Shown: positions 51,934 to 61,870 of the stretch, in pieces
Layout: the number at the start of each line of letters is the position of its first letter
How positions within the stretch are numbered: position 1 is the first letter of the stretch
Source of the DNA: Deltaproteobacteria bacterium
GTDB taxonomy: Bacteria; Desulfobacterota; Desulfobulbia; Desulfobulbales; Desulfurivibrionaceae
Direction: 5' to 3'
DNA length: 64,000 bases
NCBI GenBank assembly: GCA_013349295.1
Contig: DUZW01000009.1
Coordinates: 20,924 to 84,923 of the forward strand
Made by a program: the position numbers and the translations under genes
The notes under the pieces: model-generated
What the model was told of the DNA's origin: nothing
Databases searched by the model: none
Seen by the model: the letters and a program-made list of their open reading frames with translations, nothing else

Positions 51934-52367
51934 CGCATGCCTCATTTGTTTAGGGGAAACAAATTCAATGGCCACCCGGCGTTGTTTCCCTTGTGTTGAT
52001 CATATCGACCGAGATACAAAAAAGCTAAACTAAAATCTTTCGCTAGCTTCATGTTTTACCTTAAGCAAAAAGGATGCCAAGAAAACAAGGAAAATATTTC
52101 CCATGGCCAATCAACGAAACACAGGCTTTCTTGCGACAAACCGCGTGGTTATCGCCACACAAATCCTGACCCCGGAGCGGAAAAACGTCAAAATCATGAC
52201 AGACTATCCCATCTCGATGCCAGAGAATGAACATGAAACTTTCAGACAACAACCTTGTTTCTTGCTGGACAAGTGGTTAACTTTATGAAAGAATAAAAAG
52301 AGAAATGTAACTCTGGGGATAAACCTTTCTGCGGATCTTCCATCATCCGTGCTGGGAGGAGGACATT
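51934..52367. other. Upstream region of the pse operon
   Basis: About 430 bases between pseB (minus) and the 52368 gene (plus). It should hold the pse operon promoter and any MerR-type operator. ORF 52103..52288 (+, 61 aa) has a GGAAAA site but no recognisable family; I do not call it. Confidence 0.4.
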
Positions 52368-52685
52368 ATGGCGCCGGAAATTATCTCTGCGATACAGACC
52401 ATTCCACCATCGGCCATTGCCCCCGGGTTTTCCAGAACCAACACCTCGGAGAGCCAGAGAGCTTCACAGAATTTACGGCAAGCACAGAAAGAACGAATGG
52501 ATGCAAGCCAAAGAACCCGGGATGCCCAGGCGGAAGAGCAACAGGCCCAGAAAAACCTGCAGGCCGCCCAGGCCGAAGAACGACAGGCCGCCGAGAAAGT
52601 GCGCTCGGCCCAGAATGAGCACCAGAAAGCCACCCGCCCAACGCCCTCACAGACAAGCGGCAAGATAATCAACGTATTGGTTTGA
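52368..52685 (+). CDS. Small coiled-coil protein
   Basis: The 105-residue protein (MAPEIISAIQTIPPSAIAPGF...) has an Ala/Gln/Glu-rich coiled-coil core (RASQNLRQAQKERMDASQRTRDAQAEEQQAQKNLQAAQAEERQAAEKVRSAQNEH). It has a strong GGAGGAGG site at ATG 52368, so it is probably real. No signal peptide or domain recognised. It is divergent from the pse operon. Confidence 0.6.
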   Translation: MAPEIISAIQTIPPSAIAPGFSRTNTSESQRASQNLRQAQKERMDASQRTRDAQAEEQQAQKNLQAAQAEERQAAEKVRSAQNEHQKATRPTPSQTSGKIINVLV

Positions 52686-52781
52686 CAGTGCTGGTTCTGA
52701 CCTGAACGGATTACACCGCAAACGCCTCCCCTTTCACCGCCCATCGAGCGAACAAACTCCTCTGCCTTTTATTGTTGCTGA

Positions 52782-52985
52782 ATGAACTCCGAGTCGGACC
52801 AGACTAGACCAAGCGCAAAACAACAGACTTCCAATGGGAAGAGAATCATCATCGCAAAAGCAGAAAAACCGGCAGCTCGCCTGGTTCCGCTTCGCGAGAC
52901 GGGACAGAAAATTCGCTTCGGACTGATGCAGGGTGAGGTAAAAATCGCTAAAGATTTTGATGCCCCCTGCCCGAAGACGCACTGA
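52782..52985 (+). pseudogene. Phd/YefM-type antitoxin remnant
   Basis: The 67-residue ORF contains the middle of a prevent-host-death antitoxin (RIIIAKAEKPAARLVPL ... FGLMQGEVKIAKDFDAP). The usual DNA-binding N-terminus (MxxVNVHEAKTxLSRLL-like) is replaced by unrelated sequence and the C-terminus is cut short. With the broken PIN gene next to it, this is a decayed toxin-antitoxin locus. It could still be expressed, but the missing DNA-binding part argues against function. Confidence 0.65.
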
Positions 52986-53004
52986 CTGGATTTGAGGGTG
53001 CAAA

Positions 53005-53210
53005 ATGAGGTTACTGCTCGATACCCATGTGCTGCTCTGGGTGATGACAGACGATACCGCCCTTTCGCAAAAAGCAAGAGATACAATCAGCAAAACAACC
53101 GTGGTCTATGCCAGTGCGGTATCCATCTGGGGAAATCAGCATCAAAGCAGCCTTAGGTGTGAAAAGCACGGGGCGCTTAGCCTTCCGCCCCATCAGAATT
53201 CTCGGTTTCA
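53005..53210 (+). pseudogene. PIN-domain (VapC-like) toxin remnant, frameshifted and truncated
   Basis: MRLLLDTHVLLWVMTDDTALSQKARDTI is the PIN N-terminus with the first acidic residue, and VVYASAVSIW follows. An extra G in TGGGGAAATCAGC shifts the frame; in the other frame it continues EISIKAALGVKS as expected for the family. The sequence then runs into the 3' end of tatC on the other strand, so about half of a normal 125-130-residue toxin is lost. Confidence 0.75.
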
Positions 53211-53946
53211 GCAAACCCGGCCAGCCTCTTCCTCCCCAACAGCCAGACCGCGACGATACTCACCTCATAGAGCACTATTAGCGGAAAAGCCATGAGGCAC
53301 TGGTTGATCACGTCCGGGGTGGGGGTAAGAATGGCGGCAATGACAAAGGAAAGCAGGACGGCATACTTGCGGTGCCTGTTCAGGAAGGCCGCATTCACCA
53401 CTCCCATTTTAGCCAACAGCACCATGAAAATAGGCAGTTCGAAGATAACCCCAAAGGCAATGAGCAAACGCAGGCAGAGGGAAAAATATTCCTTTACCGT
53501 GGGCATGGGGCTCAGGAAATCGTTGGAATAGCCGAGCAGGAATTTGAAGGCCGGAGGGAAAACCACGAAATAACCGAAGGCCGCCCCGCCGAAGAAGAAA
53601 AGCGAAGAGAGCAGGGTGAAAGGCAGAATCACCCGTTTTTCATGCTGATAGAGACCAGGAGCGACAAAACGCCAAAGCTGGTAAAAGATCACCGGACTGG
53701 CAAGGAGAAGACCCGAAACCAAGGAAAGCTTCAGATAAAAAAAAACCCTTCCTGATACGAGGTAAAGATCAGACTGGAGCCTTCAGGCATGGCCTCGCAC
53801 AGGGGTTTGAAAAGCAACTGGCCAAGCTCTTTGCTGTAGGAATAGGCCAAGGCAAATCCCACCACCGTGGCAAGCACTGAATTGATCAGACACTTGCGCA
53901 ACTCAGTCAGATGTTCCGTAAGAGCTTGTTTTTGAAAATCATCCAT
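53177..53946 (-). pseudogene. tatC: tatC, split by a frameshift in a run of nine T
   Basis: TatC is the Sec-independent translocase core. The 5' ORF (MDDFQKQALTEHLTELRKCLINSVLATVVGFALAYSYSKELGQLLFKPLCEAMPEGSSLIFTSYQEGFFF) ends at a stop just after a run of nine T (minus strand). The 3' ORF continues exactly where TatC should (YLKLSLVSGLLLASPVIFYQLWRFVAPGLYQHEKR ... LTPTPDVINQ). One extra T (or two fewer) would rejoin the frames into a normal roughly 256-residue protein with six helices. A sequencing error, a real mutation, or transcriptional slippage on T9 are all possible. No tatA/B beside it. Confidence 0.85.
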
Positions 53947-54180
53947 ACCCGACACCAAAACCGTTTAGCTTAATAGAGGTTCTTGCGACCTCCGAAAAAA
54001 TCCTTTGACAGACACAAGAAAAACCTGCCAAAAACTATGATTGAAGCGCAAACTAAGGAGTTATCTCGCGCTCATTAAGGTCCAAGCAATACTACCCCTT
54101 CTCTTCAGCCCGGTCAAGAAAGAGCACCGGCAAAAACAGGCGCTTGCATCGTCCGAAAAAAGTCGTTAATATTTTAACCC

Positions 54181-55056
54181 ATGATCGGCAAAAAATCCCC
54201 ACAGTTCGCTTCAGGCGCAGCCCTGCTGGCTAATCCCATCCTCCCGCTGGCTCGCATTATCCAGATGCTTTATATTACCGGCCCCTTTGAACGAATCGCC
54301 CCGATTCTCGAGGAACTCACCGAGCCGGTGGAGATAGCGACCAGCACCTACCAGAACCCCAAAGAACAACTGCTACCCTACCTTGACGACCTCAGGATTT
54401 TCGAGCAGCTTAAACATTCAGGTCAAGAAGAAACACTGGTTTTAGAGGAAACTCTGGAGCCCTTGGACCAGTTCGAATCCCTCGAGCTGGAGGTAAGCCA
54501 GCGCATCCTTATCCGTGAACTGGAAAAGATCAACAGCCTGTTATGCGGACCTTGCGACTGCACGCTCTGCTGCCTGGGTCCGAGCACAGACATGAATCAG
54601 GTTTTCTTTGAGATTCCCTTACAAGACAACGAAACCGACCTTTTCAATATCCCAAGGATCGACACCAAGGAAAGCAGACAAAGCGATCCCCATGCCGAGC
54701 CGCCGCTCATGGTCGAAGGTGCGCCATTTTTCCAAAGGCAAGCCGCCCTATACCACTGGGACAAAAACTGGAGTCTTATCCTGCCGAAAGCCGGCGCCTG
54801 TCCCAACCTTGAGCAGTCCACCGGCGGATGCGCCATATACCAAGACAGGCCGGATACCTGTAGACGACCGCAGATTTTCCCTTACGCACTTGAACGCAGA
54901 CCGGAACACGATGCCGATGGAAGATCGGCATATATCGCCCAGAGGAAACTGCTGGCTGTCTGGGATTGCCCCTACGTGCAGGAGCTTCGTGAGGAAATCG
55001 ACGCCTACGCCCAACTCTGCGGGCTCACGCCGATCTTCAAATTGAACAAGGACTGA
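54181..55056 (+). CDS. Cysteine-cluster protein, YkgJ-like, with N-terminal extension
   Basis: The 291-residue protein has a helical N-terminal half (1-120) and a C-terminal half with cysteine motifs LLCGPCDCTLCCLG, GACPNLEQSTGGCAIYQDRPDTCRRPQIFPYA and WDCPYVQ, like YkgJ/UPF0153 metal-binding proteins. Function unknown. No clear ribosome site precedes ATG 54181, so the start is provisional. The 53947-54180 gap before it shows nothing recognisable. Second cysteine-cluster gene in the window, after 12546. Confidence 0.65.
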   Translation: MIGKKSPQFASGAALLANPILPLARIIQMLYITGPFERIAPILEELTEPVEIATSTYQNPKEQLLPYLDDLRIFEQLKHSGQEETLVLEETLEPLDQFESLELEVSQRILIRELEKINSLLCGPCDCTLCCLGPSTDMNQVFFEIPLQDNETDLFNIPRIDTKESRQSDPHAEPPLMVEGAPFFQRQAALYHWDKNWSLILPKAGACPNLEQSTGGCAIYQDRPDTCRRPQIFPYALERRPEHDADGRSAYIAQRKLLAVWDCPYVQELREEIDAYAQLCGLTPIFKLNKD

Positions 55057-55078
55057 GAAGCCCAACCACACCCACGCT

Positions 55079-55783
55079 TCACTGTGCGTCCTTTTCTGTC
55101 GCGCTCAGTGCATCCTTGATTTGCATGTTCAATTTCCACAGGGGGGTTATCTTTCGAATCCTTTTCGGCGGCAGCACGTCCCACAAAACCCTCCGATCAG
55201 CATGACCACCTGGATTGCTCAGGGAAATACCATCAGGAGTTATAAAGCCATTGAGCCGGACATCCCAGGCGGCAGGATCAATTTCCTGATCAAGCAGCTG
55301 CTCATTCTCTCCCACTCCGTAAGCCTCCGCTTCAGGAGAAAGCCCATGCAGCTCTGCGAGGATGGCGACCGCGAGGTCGAAAAAACCCTTGCCCTCGCCG
55401 ACAAAATATCCAGACGGCCCGACCGCCAGGCAATCGGTAATCAAAAGACCGACAGGCTTCCGGCAAAGCTCTTCCACCGCAACCCGACGACCGTATTGAA
55501 CCAAGCCCTTGTAGCCCACGGCATAACTCAAGTGCTTGTAGGGTATCTCATACGGCACCAGAAGATAGAACCCCTCCTTCAAACCAGGAGCCGGCACCAA
55601 TAGCTCCTTACCGTCCGTCAGGACGTTTATTCTGATCTGCTGCAATCTCGCGGTGGGTCCTACAAATATCCGTTCAGCATCCCGATATCTCTCAAGACGC
55701 CGCACCACTTCCGCGGACTTTCCGGAAACTTTCCCCTCCGGCGCATCAAGGAACTTCGCCCTCACCTCTTCCTTAGTAATCAT
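55079..55783 (-). CDS. 5-formyltetrahydrofolate cyclo-ligase family protein
   Basis: The 234-residue protein resembles the 5-FCL/MTHFS family: MITKEEVRAKFLDAPEG, DGKELLVPAPGLKEGFYLLVP, and the ATP-loop-like GEGKGFFDLAVAIL (usually GxGxGYYDR). The sequence departs from canonical MTHFS, so it may be one of the divergent 5-FCL-like proteins rather than the folate enzyme. The start at 55783 is chosen over 55807. It lies after the D,D-carboxypeptidase terminator on the same strand. Confidence 0.7.
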   Translation of the reverse strand: MITKEEVRAKFLDAPEGKVSGKSAEVVRRLERYRDAERIFVGPTARLQQIRINVLTDGKELLVPAPGLKEGFYLLVPYEIPYKHLSYAVGYKGLVQYGRRVAVEELCRKPVGLLITDCLAVGPSGYFVGEGKGFFDLAVAILAELHGLSPEAEAYGVGENEQLLDQEIDPAAWDVRLNGFITPDGISLSNPGGHADRRVLWDVLPPKRIRKITPLWKLNMQIKDALSATEKDAQ

Positions 55784-55803
55784 GAACCACACTTCTGTTT
55801 TTA

Positions 55804-55840
55804 ACAAAAAAAGCCGACAGGCTGATTCCTGTCGGCTTTG
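55804..55840 (-). terminator. Terminator of the D,D-carboxypeptidase gene
   Basis: On the minus strand AAAGCCGACAGG-aatcag-CCTGTCGGCTTT followed by TTTTGTT. A perfect 12-bp stem. Confidence 0.9.
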
Positions 55841-55861
55841 ATTCTGTTCTGGCTGTCGATT

Positions 55862-56998
55862 CTACAAATGAGCTTTTTTCTTTTGCCCGGTCAAGGTCAA
55901 CATGGCGTACTGGTCCTGCCCTTTTACCACGTTCTTCTGGTTAACCTGCGAAACCTGCACACCACCAGTGACATCCTCATGCTGGCGTAAGGCCATTTCC
56001 TGTTTGGCAAAACCATGTTCAACCAAGGTGGCGATATCATCCCACATGGAGGCACTGCCCAGCAATGCCACGATAATAGCTTGACCGTTACGCTGGAATT
56101 TGCCGACATAGGTTTTTCCTGCTGCCGCCGTATAACCCGTTTTCCCCCCAACCGCACCGTCCAGAGTCCACAACGCCTTGTTGTGGCTCCGCAGCAACTT
56201 GCCGTCACTGGTGTGCACCTGGACAGTGGACATGCGCTCGGCAAACTCAGGATTATGCATGGCCCGGTTAAAAACCGTGGCCAGATCACGGGCCGTTGTC
56301 TGCTGGCCTTCCCTGGTTAAGCCATTGGCGCTCTTACAAATGGTATTTTGCGCACCAAGGGCCTCGGCCTTTTTGGTCATCAATCGAGCAAAGGCTGGTT
56401 CGGAACCGGCAACCTTTTCCGCCAAAGCCACACTGGCATCATTTGCCGAAGCAAGCAGGACAGCATTAATCAAATCAGAGGCTTGATAAGACTGCCCTTT
56501 TTTCAAATAGACCTTTGAAGCCGGCATGTTTGCCGCATAAGCGCTGGTGGGGACCATCTCCTTATTATTAAGACTTTCAACGGCAATGAGTCCGGTGATG
56601 ATTTTAATGGTGCTGGCGGGCTGACCCGGGCGGTCTGCACTGCGGTCGTACAAGACCTTGCCGGTTTTAGCGTCCATAATATACGCACTGCGGCAGGTCA
56701 ACTTACCCTGCAACTCCGAGGAAACCTCGGTTGGAACAGTGTACGATTCCGCCACTTTTCGCTTCAACTCTTGCACGGAAACACGTGCGGCTACTTTTGC
56801 GTGCCTTTTCTGCTTTTTCGCTATCTTTCCCTTTCGCTGATCAGGCGCAACCTTATGAGTTGAACGCAAAGAGACAACCTTTGCTTTTTCCGCTTGATTT
56901 TTCACAGTTTTCGCATGAAGTTGCGCTCCTGCCGGAGAAGCCAGTAAACAAACAAACAACGCAACAGAGAGAAGCCGTCGGGAAAAAAAAGAAGCCAT
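55862..56998 (-). CDS. D-alanyl-D-alanine carboxypeptidase
   Basis: The 378-residue exported low-molecular-weight PBP trims the terminal D-Ala of peptidoglycan stems. A signal peptide (LLSVALFVCLLASPAGAQ) is followed by a Lys/Arg-rich stretch (about 30-75). The catalytic motifs are SxxK in PASTIKIITG, SxN in LASANDAS, and KTG in GGKTGYTAAAG. The basic N-terminal linker is longer than usual for DacA/DacF types. The AT-rich 57000-57110 stretch upstream probably holds its promoter. Confidence 0.93.
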   Translation of the reverse strand: MASFFSRRLLSVALFVCLLASPAGAQLHAKTVKNQAEKAKVVSLRSTHKVAPDQRKGKIAKKQKRHAKVAARVSVQELKRKVAESYTVPTEVSSELQGKLTCRSAYIMDAKTGKVLYDRSADRPGQPASTIKIITGLIAVESLNNKEMVPTSAYAANMPASKVYLKKGQSYQASDLINAVLLASANDASVALAEKVAGSEPAFARLMTKKAEALGAQNTICKSANGLTREGQQTTARDLATVFNRAMHNPEFAERMSTVQVHTSDGKLLRSHNKALWTLDGAVGGKTGYTAAAGKTYVGKFQRNGQAIIVALLGSASMWDDIATLVEHGFAKQEMALRQHEDVTGGVQVSQVNQKNVVKGQDQYAMLTLTGQKKKAHL

Positions 56999-56999
56999 A

Positions 57000-57328
57000 G
57001 TGAACCCATTTTTCGCTTAAAAATTTTTTTCTAAAAAAAGCTTATAATTTCAATTTAATAGATCTTTATTCAGCTATAATTTATCCGCAACTAAAAAATC
57101 AAGTTTTTTTTGAGGTTTCAAACCCATCTCGTTGATTTATTGTTTTTTACATTCACCAAATATTACCAGGACCATCTGCGATGGCAGCCGCGCCATACAA
57201 ATGAGCGCACCCCAACAAACAAGAAAACAGCCAAAAGAAGCCCACAAAGGTTCTTCCCACCTTTCTTATCGATCAAAATCGCTTTTCAATTAAAAAATGC
57301 GACCGCATATCTCCGTGAGTACCACACC
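57000..57328. other. AT-rich divergent intergenic region
   Basis: About 330 bases, markedly AT-rich at 57020-57110, between the carboxypeptidase and alkyltransferase genes. Promoters for both are expected; no box pair is clear enough to name. The plus-strand ORF from 57110 reads into the alkyltransferase but its first 73 codons lack family resemblance. Confidence 0.4.
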
Positions 57329-58979
<1,651 letters not shown>

Positions 58980-59438
58980 CTACGCATGTGTTCCTACAAC
59001 CCACAAAATCCCAAATTCCGTGCCAAACATGCAAAGACCAGTCTCGCCAAACAGGGTTTCCGGAGAAAATTCGGCAAGTAAGCGGGCTTGAGGAATGGCC
59101 AGAGAGGCCTTGCCCCCCGGATCCAGCTTGCCCAACAAACTGCCGATGGCCATATTTGCCGTTTCCGCCGCCGTATCCTTGAGCTGTCCGTCCCGCACCT
59201 CATCCTCATCAACCCCGAGAAAATTCACGGTGATATTCTTAGCAAGCTCCCATGGAAAATAAAAAAGAAAATTGCCATTAGAACCGCCGGAATAACTGAT
59301 TGTGGCCTCGATGAACCTGCCGCAGCCAAGTTCTCCCTTTCCCGGCGCCTCTTCAAGCGGCTCCAAAAAAGTGAAAAACATGGTCTCAAAGACCTCTGAA
59401 AAAGTTTCGAATATAACCCGCCGCAAGTTCTCGTCCAT
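58980..59438 (-). CDS. CheX/CheC-like CheY-P phosphatase
   Basis: The 152-residue protein (MDENLRRVIFETFSEVFETMFFTFLEP ... GRFIEATISYSGGSNGNFLFYFPWELAKNITVNFLG ... DTAAETANMAIGSLLG) matches the CheX fold with a single ExxN-type phosphatase helix (AAETANMAIG). It would dephosphorylate a CheY. GGGGAGG site. It lies between a cheY-like gene and cheB. Confidence 0.85.
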   Translation of the reverse strand: MDENLRRVIFETFSEVFETMFFTFLEPLEEAPGKGELGCGRFIEATISYSGGSNGNFLFYFPWELAKNITVNFLGVDEDEVRDGQLKDTAAETANMAIGSLLGKLDPGGKASLAIPQARLLAEFSPETLFGETGLCMFGTEFGILWVVGTHA

Positions 59439-59548
59439 TCAGTCATCCTCCCCAAGCACTTTTCCTGATTCACAACCATCTGCAATCTGCACCAACGCTC
59501 CGGGCATCCTCTTCTATTGATGGTTGCCAATGGATCGCGGAATCTGAG

Positions 59549-59625
59549 CCGTCACGATGCGGCGCTGCCTCCATTACTGTTAACGGCGACGATCAAGAAA
59601 GCACTCATTCGTAACGGCGCCTAAA
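59549..59625 (+). repeat. Dispersed palindromic element, degenerate copy E
   Basis: TGAGCCGTCACG ... TTCGTAACGGCGCCTAAA. The right half is well kept, the left half weak. On the minus strand its TAG (59621-59623) is the stop codon of the cheY-like gene. Confidence 0.55.
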
Positions 59626-60058
59626 AATCACTCTCTTCACCAGTCTCTTCGCCCGGATTCTCTTCCAGTCTGTGTTCATAAGCCTTTTCCAGCACATCGT
59701 AGAGAATAGCCTTGATGGTCTCAGGCTGAAACGGCTTTTTCACATAGCCCGCAACCCCGTGCTTTTGCGCCTCTTCCTTACGGGCATCGCTGGCCTCGGT
59801 GGTGATGAAGATCAGGGGAATTTTTCGAAGATCCTCGTCTTCACTGATTTTTTTCAAGAGCTCCATTCCACCCATTTCCGGCATGTTGATGTCTGACAGA
59901 ATGACATCAATCCAGGTTTCCGCCAAAATAGCCAGAGCCTCTTTGCCATTGGCCGCCTCATGAAACTCCCCGACAGGCACCCCGGACATGCTCACGGTTT
60001 TCTTGATCACGGCCCGCATGGTTTCAGAGTCATCTGCCACCAAAATATTGAAAGCCAT
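59621..60058 (-). CDS. cheY: CheY-like response regulator
   Basis: The 145-residue single receiver domain (ILVADDSETMRAVIKKTV; phospho-Asp in DVILSDINMPEMGG; IPLIFITTEASD; GYVKKPFQPETIK) has an acidic C-terminal tail (HRLEENPGEETGEESDF). It would carry the CheA signal to the motor or another output. GAGAGGG site before ATG 60058. The stop codon lies in repeat copy E, so the final residues may have been altered by the repeat's insertion. Confidence 0.93.
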   Translation of the reverse strand: MAFNILVADDSETMRAVIKKTVSMSGVPVGEFHEAANGKEALAILAETWIDVILSDINMPEMGGMELLKKISEDEDLRKIPLIFITTEASDARKEEAQKHGVAGYVKKPFQPETIKAILYDVLEKAYEHRLEENPGEETGEESDF

Positions 60059-60186
60059 CGCCCTCTCTCCCGCTTCCGTTAATTATTCCATCTTGGGCAT
60101 TCGCCGCTTTCCGCGCGCCCTGTTCCCCGGTTGCACCACTCAAGCCATCTGGCTGTTGAATAATCCGGAGATGAATTTAATCCTTG

Positions 60187-60495
60187 CCAAGCCGTTGTTC
60201 AAAAAACAATGCCCCATTGGAATATGGGAATCGACATAAGGAGCCGTAACGCAATAGCTAAAAAAGTACAGGTTATCTCTTAACGGCTCCTAAGCCTTTA
60301 CCAAAAAAATTAAGCAATTGTGATCCCAGAAACGGCATAAGGAGCCGTAACGCAATAGCTGAAAAAGTACAGGTTATCTCTTAACGGCTCCTAAGCCTTT
60401 ACCAAAAAAAATAAGCAATTGTGATCCCAGAAACGGCATAAGGAGCCGTAACGCAATAGCTGAAAAAGTACAGGTTATCTCTTAACGGCTCCTAA
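60187..60495 (+). repeat. Tandem triplet of the dispersed palindromic element (copies F1-F3)
   Basis: Three copies with an exact 101-bp period for F2 and F3 (60294-60394, 60395-60495) and a slightly diverged F1 (about 60187-60293). F2 and F3 differ at only a couple of positions (TTAAGCAATTG vs ATAAGCAATTG, GCTGAAAAAG in both). Each has AACGGCATAAGGAGCCGTAACGC ... TCTTAACGGCTCCTAA. The last copy provides the TAG stop (60492-60494, minus) of the HDOD gene. Confidence 0.9.
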
Positions 60496-61337
60496 ATATT
60501 AAAAAGCTCCTGCGCCCGATCGATCTCCGTGAGAAGATTGGCCATACACAGCTCAAGGTGCATGGAGGTAATGCCAAACCTCTTCAAGCCCCCCCCCTGC
60601 ATTTTCACCGATAACCCATCAGCTCCGACGCCGATCCCCATGCTGATAACCAAGGCATTGGCCAAGGCCACGATCGCGGTAAGGGAATCCTTTTCCAGGG
60701 CATCAGGATCATGATGCTGCAAAACAGCCAGCTCAATCTCCTTGGGAAAGTCCCACTGGCTCATGATCATGCCCCCCAGCTCGGCATGGGTTGCTCCCAA
60801 CAGCTCCTTCTCCGCCTCGACAAAGGAACAGCTGTCCTGAACCACCTTCATCATGATATTTTTAAAATCATCGGCGACAAAACTACTCAAAAACCGTTTA
60901 CCGATATCATGCAAAAGCCCTGCGGTATAAGCGCTTCCTGGGTCCACATCCTTGACGTACTTGACCAATTCCTTGGCCATTATGCCAACGGCAATGGAAT
61001 GCTTCCACAGTTCCCCCTGGTCCAGCTTGTAGCCTTCTCCGGCGGCGCCTTTATAAAAACGGGCGCTGCTGCTGGTAACAATGATGTCCTTGAGTATGTC
61101 GTTGCCAACAATAACCAGGGCCTCATCAAGGGAAGCAACCTTGCGGGGCAGACCGAAGTACGCGGCATTGCAAATCTTTAATACATTGGCCGTAATCACC
61201 TGATCGTATTGAATAACCTCGGCCAAAGCGGCGGCACTCACCTCCGGGTCGTTCAACATCTCCGAAACCCGCTGAGCCACCTTGGGAAAAGGCGGGACAT
61301 GCTTCACCAGGGAAAGAATCTCATCCAGACGGCTCAT
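60492..61337 (-). CDS. HDOD-domain protein
   Basis: The 281-residue protein has an HDOD domain (about 15-215: VKHVPPFPKVAQRVSEMLNDPEVSAAALAEVIQYDQVITANVLKICNAAYFG; AGLLHDIGKRFLSSF). HDOD proteins are related to HD phosphodiesterases and are common in chemotaxis and motility clusters; their activity is largely unproven. It overlaps cheD by 4 bases (ATGA). Its stop codon is supplied by repeat copy F3. Confidence 0.92.
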   Translation of the reverse strand: MSRLDEILSLVKHVPPFPKVAQRVSEMLNDPEVSAAALAEVIQYDQVITANVLKICNAAYFGLPRKVASLDEALVIVGNDILKDIIVTSSSARFYKGAAGEGYKLDQGELWKHSIAVGIMAKELVKYVKDVDPGSAYTAGLLHDIGKRFLSSFVADDFKNIMMKVVQDSCSFVEAEKELLGATHAELGGMIMSQWDFPKEIELAVLQHHDPDALEKDSLTAIVALANALVISMGIGVGADGLSVKMQGGGLKRFGITSMHLELCMANLLTEIDRAQELFNI

Positions 61338-61813
61338 AATTCAAACTCCCCTCTTCCTGAAACCTTCAAGTGGGTAATCCCCGTCCCGATTTCCAAACTC
61401 ACCGTGCGGTTTCCTGTACCACCGACATCTTCCTTGGCCAGCATGATCTGATTCTTCCAAAACATTTTCCGAAGAACAGCCTGATTTCGCTTGCCGATAT
61501 TAAAGATCCCGGCGTTATCCATAATTTGCGACCCGCCAACCACCTTGACGATCAAACGAGTTTTAATGGCTCCGAATTTATACGTTTCCTTGAACAACCG
61601 GGGAATACCGGTATCCGCAAACATGAAGGGCTTGGCCTCCGCCTTCTCCTTATCAAGAGAAGAATCCGGCAGCATATAATGCAGCATGCCCCCGACCTTT
61701 GCCACCGGATCCCAGATCACGACCCCGATACAGGAGCCGAGAGAATAGGTGATCAGGACATCGTCCGGCTTATTGCTGACCTTCATGTCTGAAATGCCAA
61801 CGATTATCTTCAT
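61334..61813 (-). CDS. cheD: Chemoreceptor glutamine deamidase CheD
   Basis: The 159-residue enzyme has the catalytic Cys in TYSLGSCIGVVIWD and His in GGMLHYMLPDS. It deamidates receptor glutamines and, in Bacillus, works with CheC. A CheX-like protein is in the same block. AGGGAG site before ATG 61813; it overlaps the HDOD start. Confidence 0.93.
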   Translation of the reverse strand: MKIIVGISDMKVSNKPDDVLITYSLGSCIGVVIWDPVAKVGGMLHYMLPDSSLDKEKAEAKPFMFADTGIPRLFKETYKFGAIKTRLIVKVVGGSQIMDNAGIFNIGKRNQAVLRKMFWKNQIMLAKEDVGGTGNRTVSLEIGTGITHLKVSGRGEFEL

Positions 61814-61870
61814 GCGCTCCCTGTCCTGTAACCGTCATCGCCTTAGGCCCTTCACCCCGGGCAACGGACT

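Noticed and set aside
52003-52029. Possible sigma-28 site GTCGATAT upstream of pseB
   Set aside because: The -35 at the right distance is TTAG and the -10 deviates from the consensus; too weak to list as a promoter.
52103-52288. 61-aa ORF on the plus strand
   Set aside because: No family resemblance and only a weak, distant ribosome site; probably chance in the pse promoter region.
57110-57328. N-terminal extension of the alkyltransferase
   Set aside because: These 73 codons are AT-rich, lack family similarity and precede a better-supported ATG at 57329.
60187-60495. CRISPR array at the tandem triplet
   Set aside because: The whole 101-bp unit is repeated; there are no unique spacers and no cas genes.
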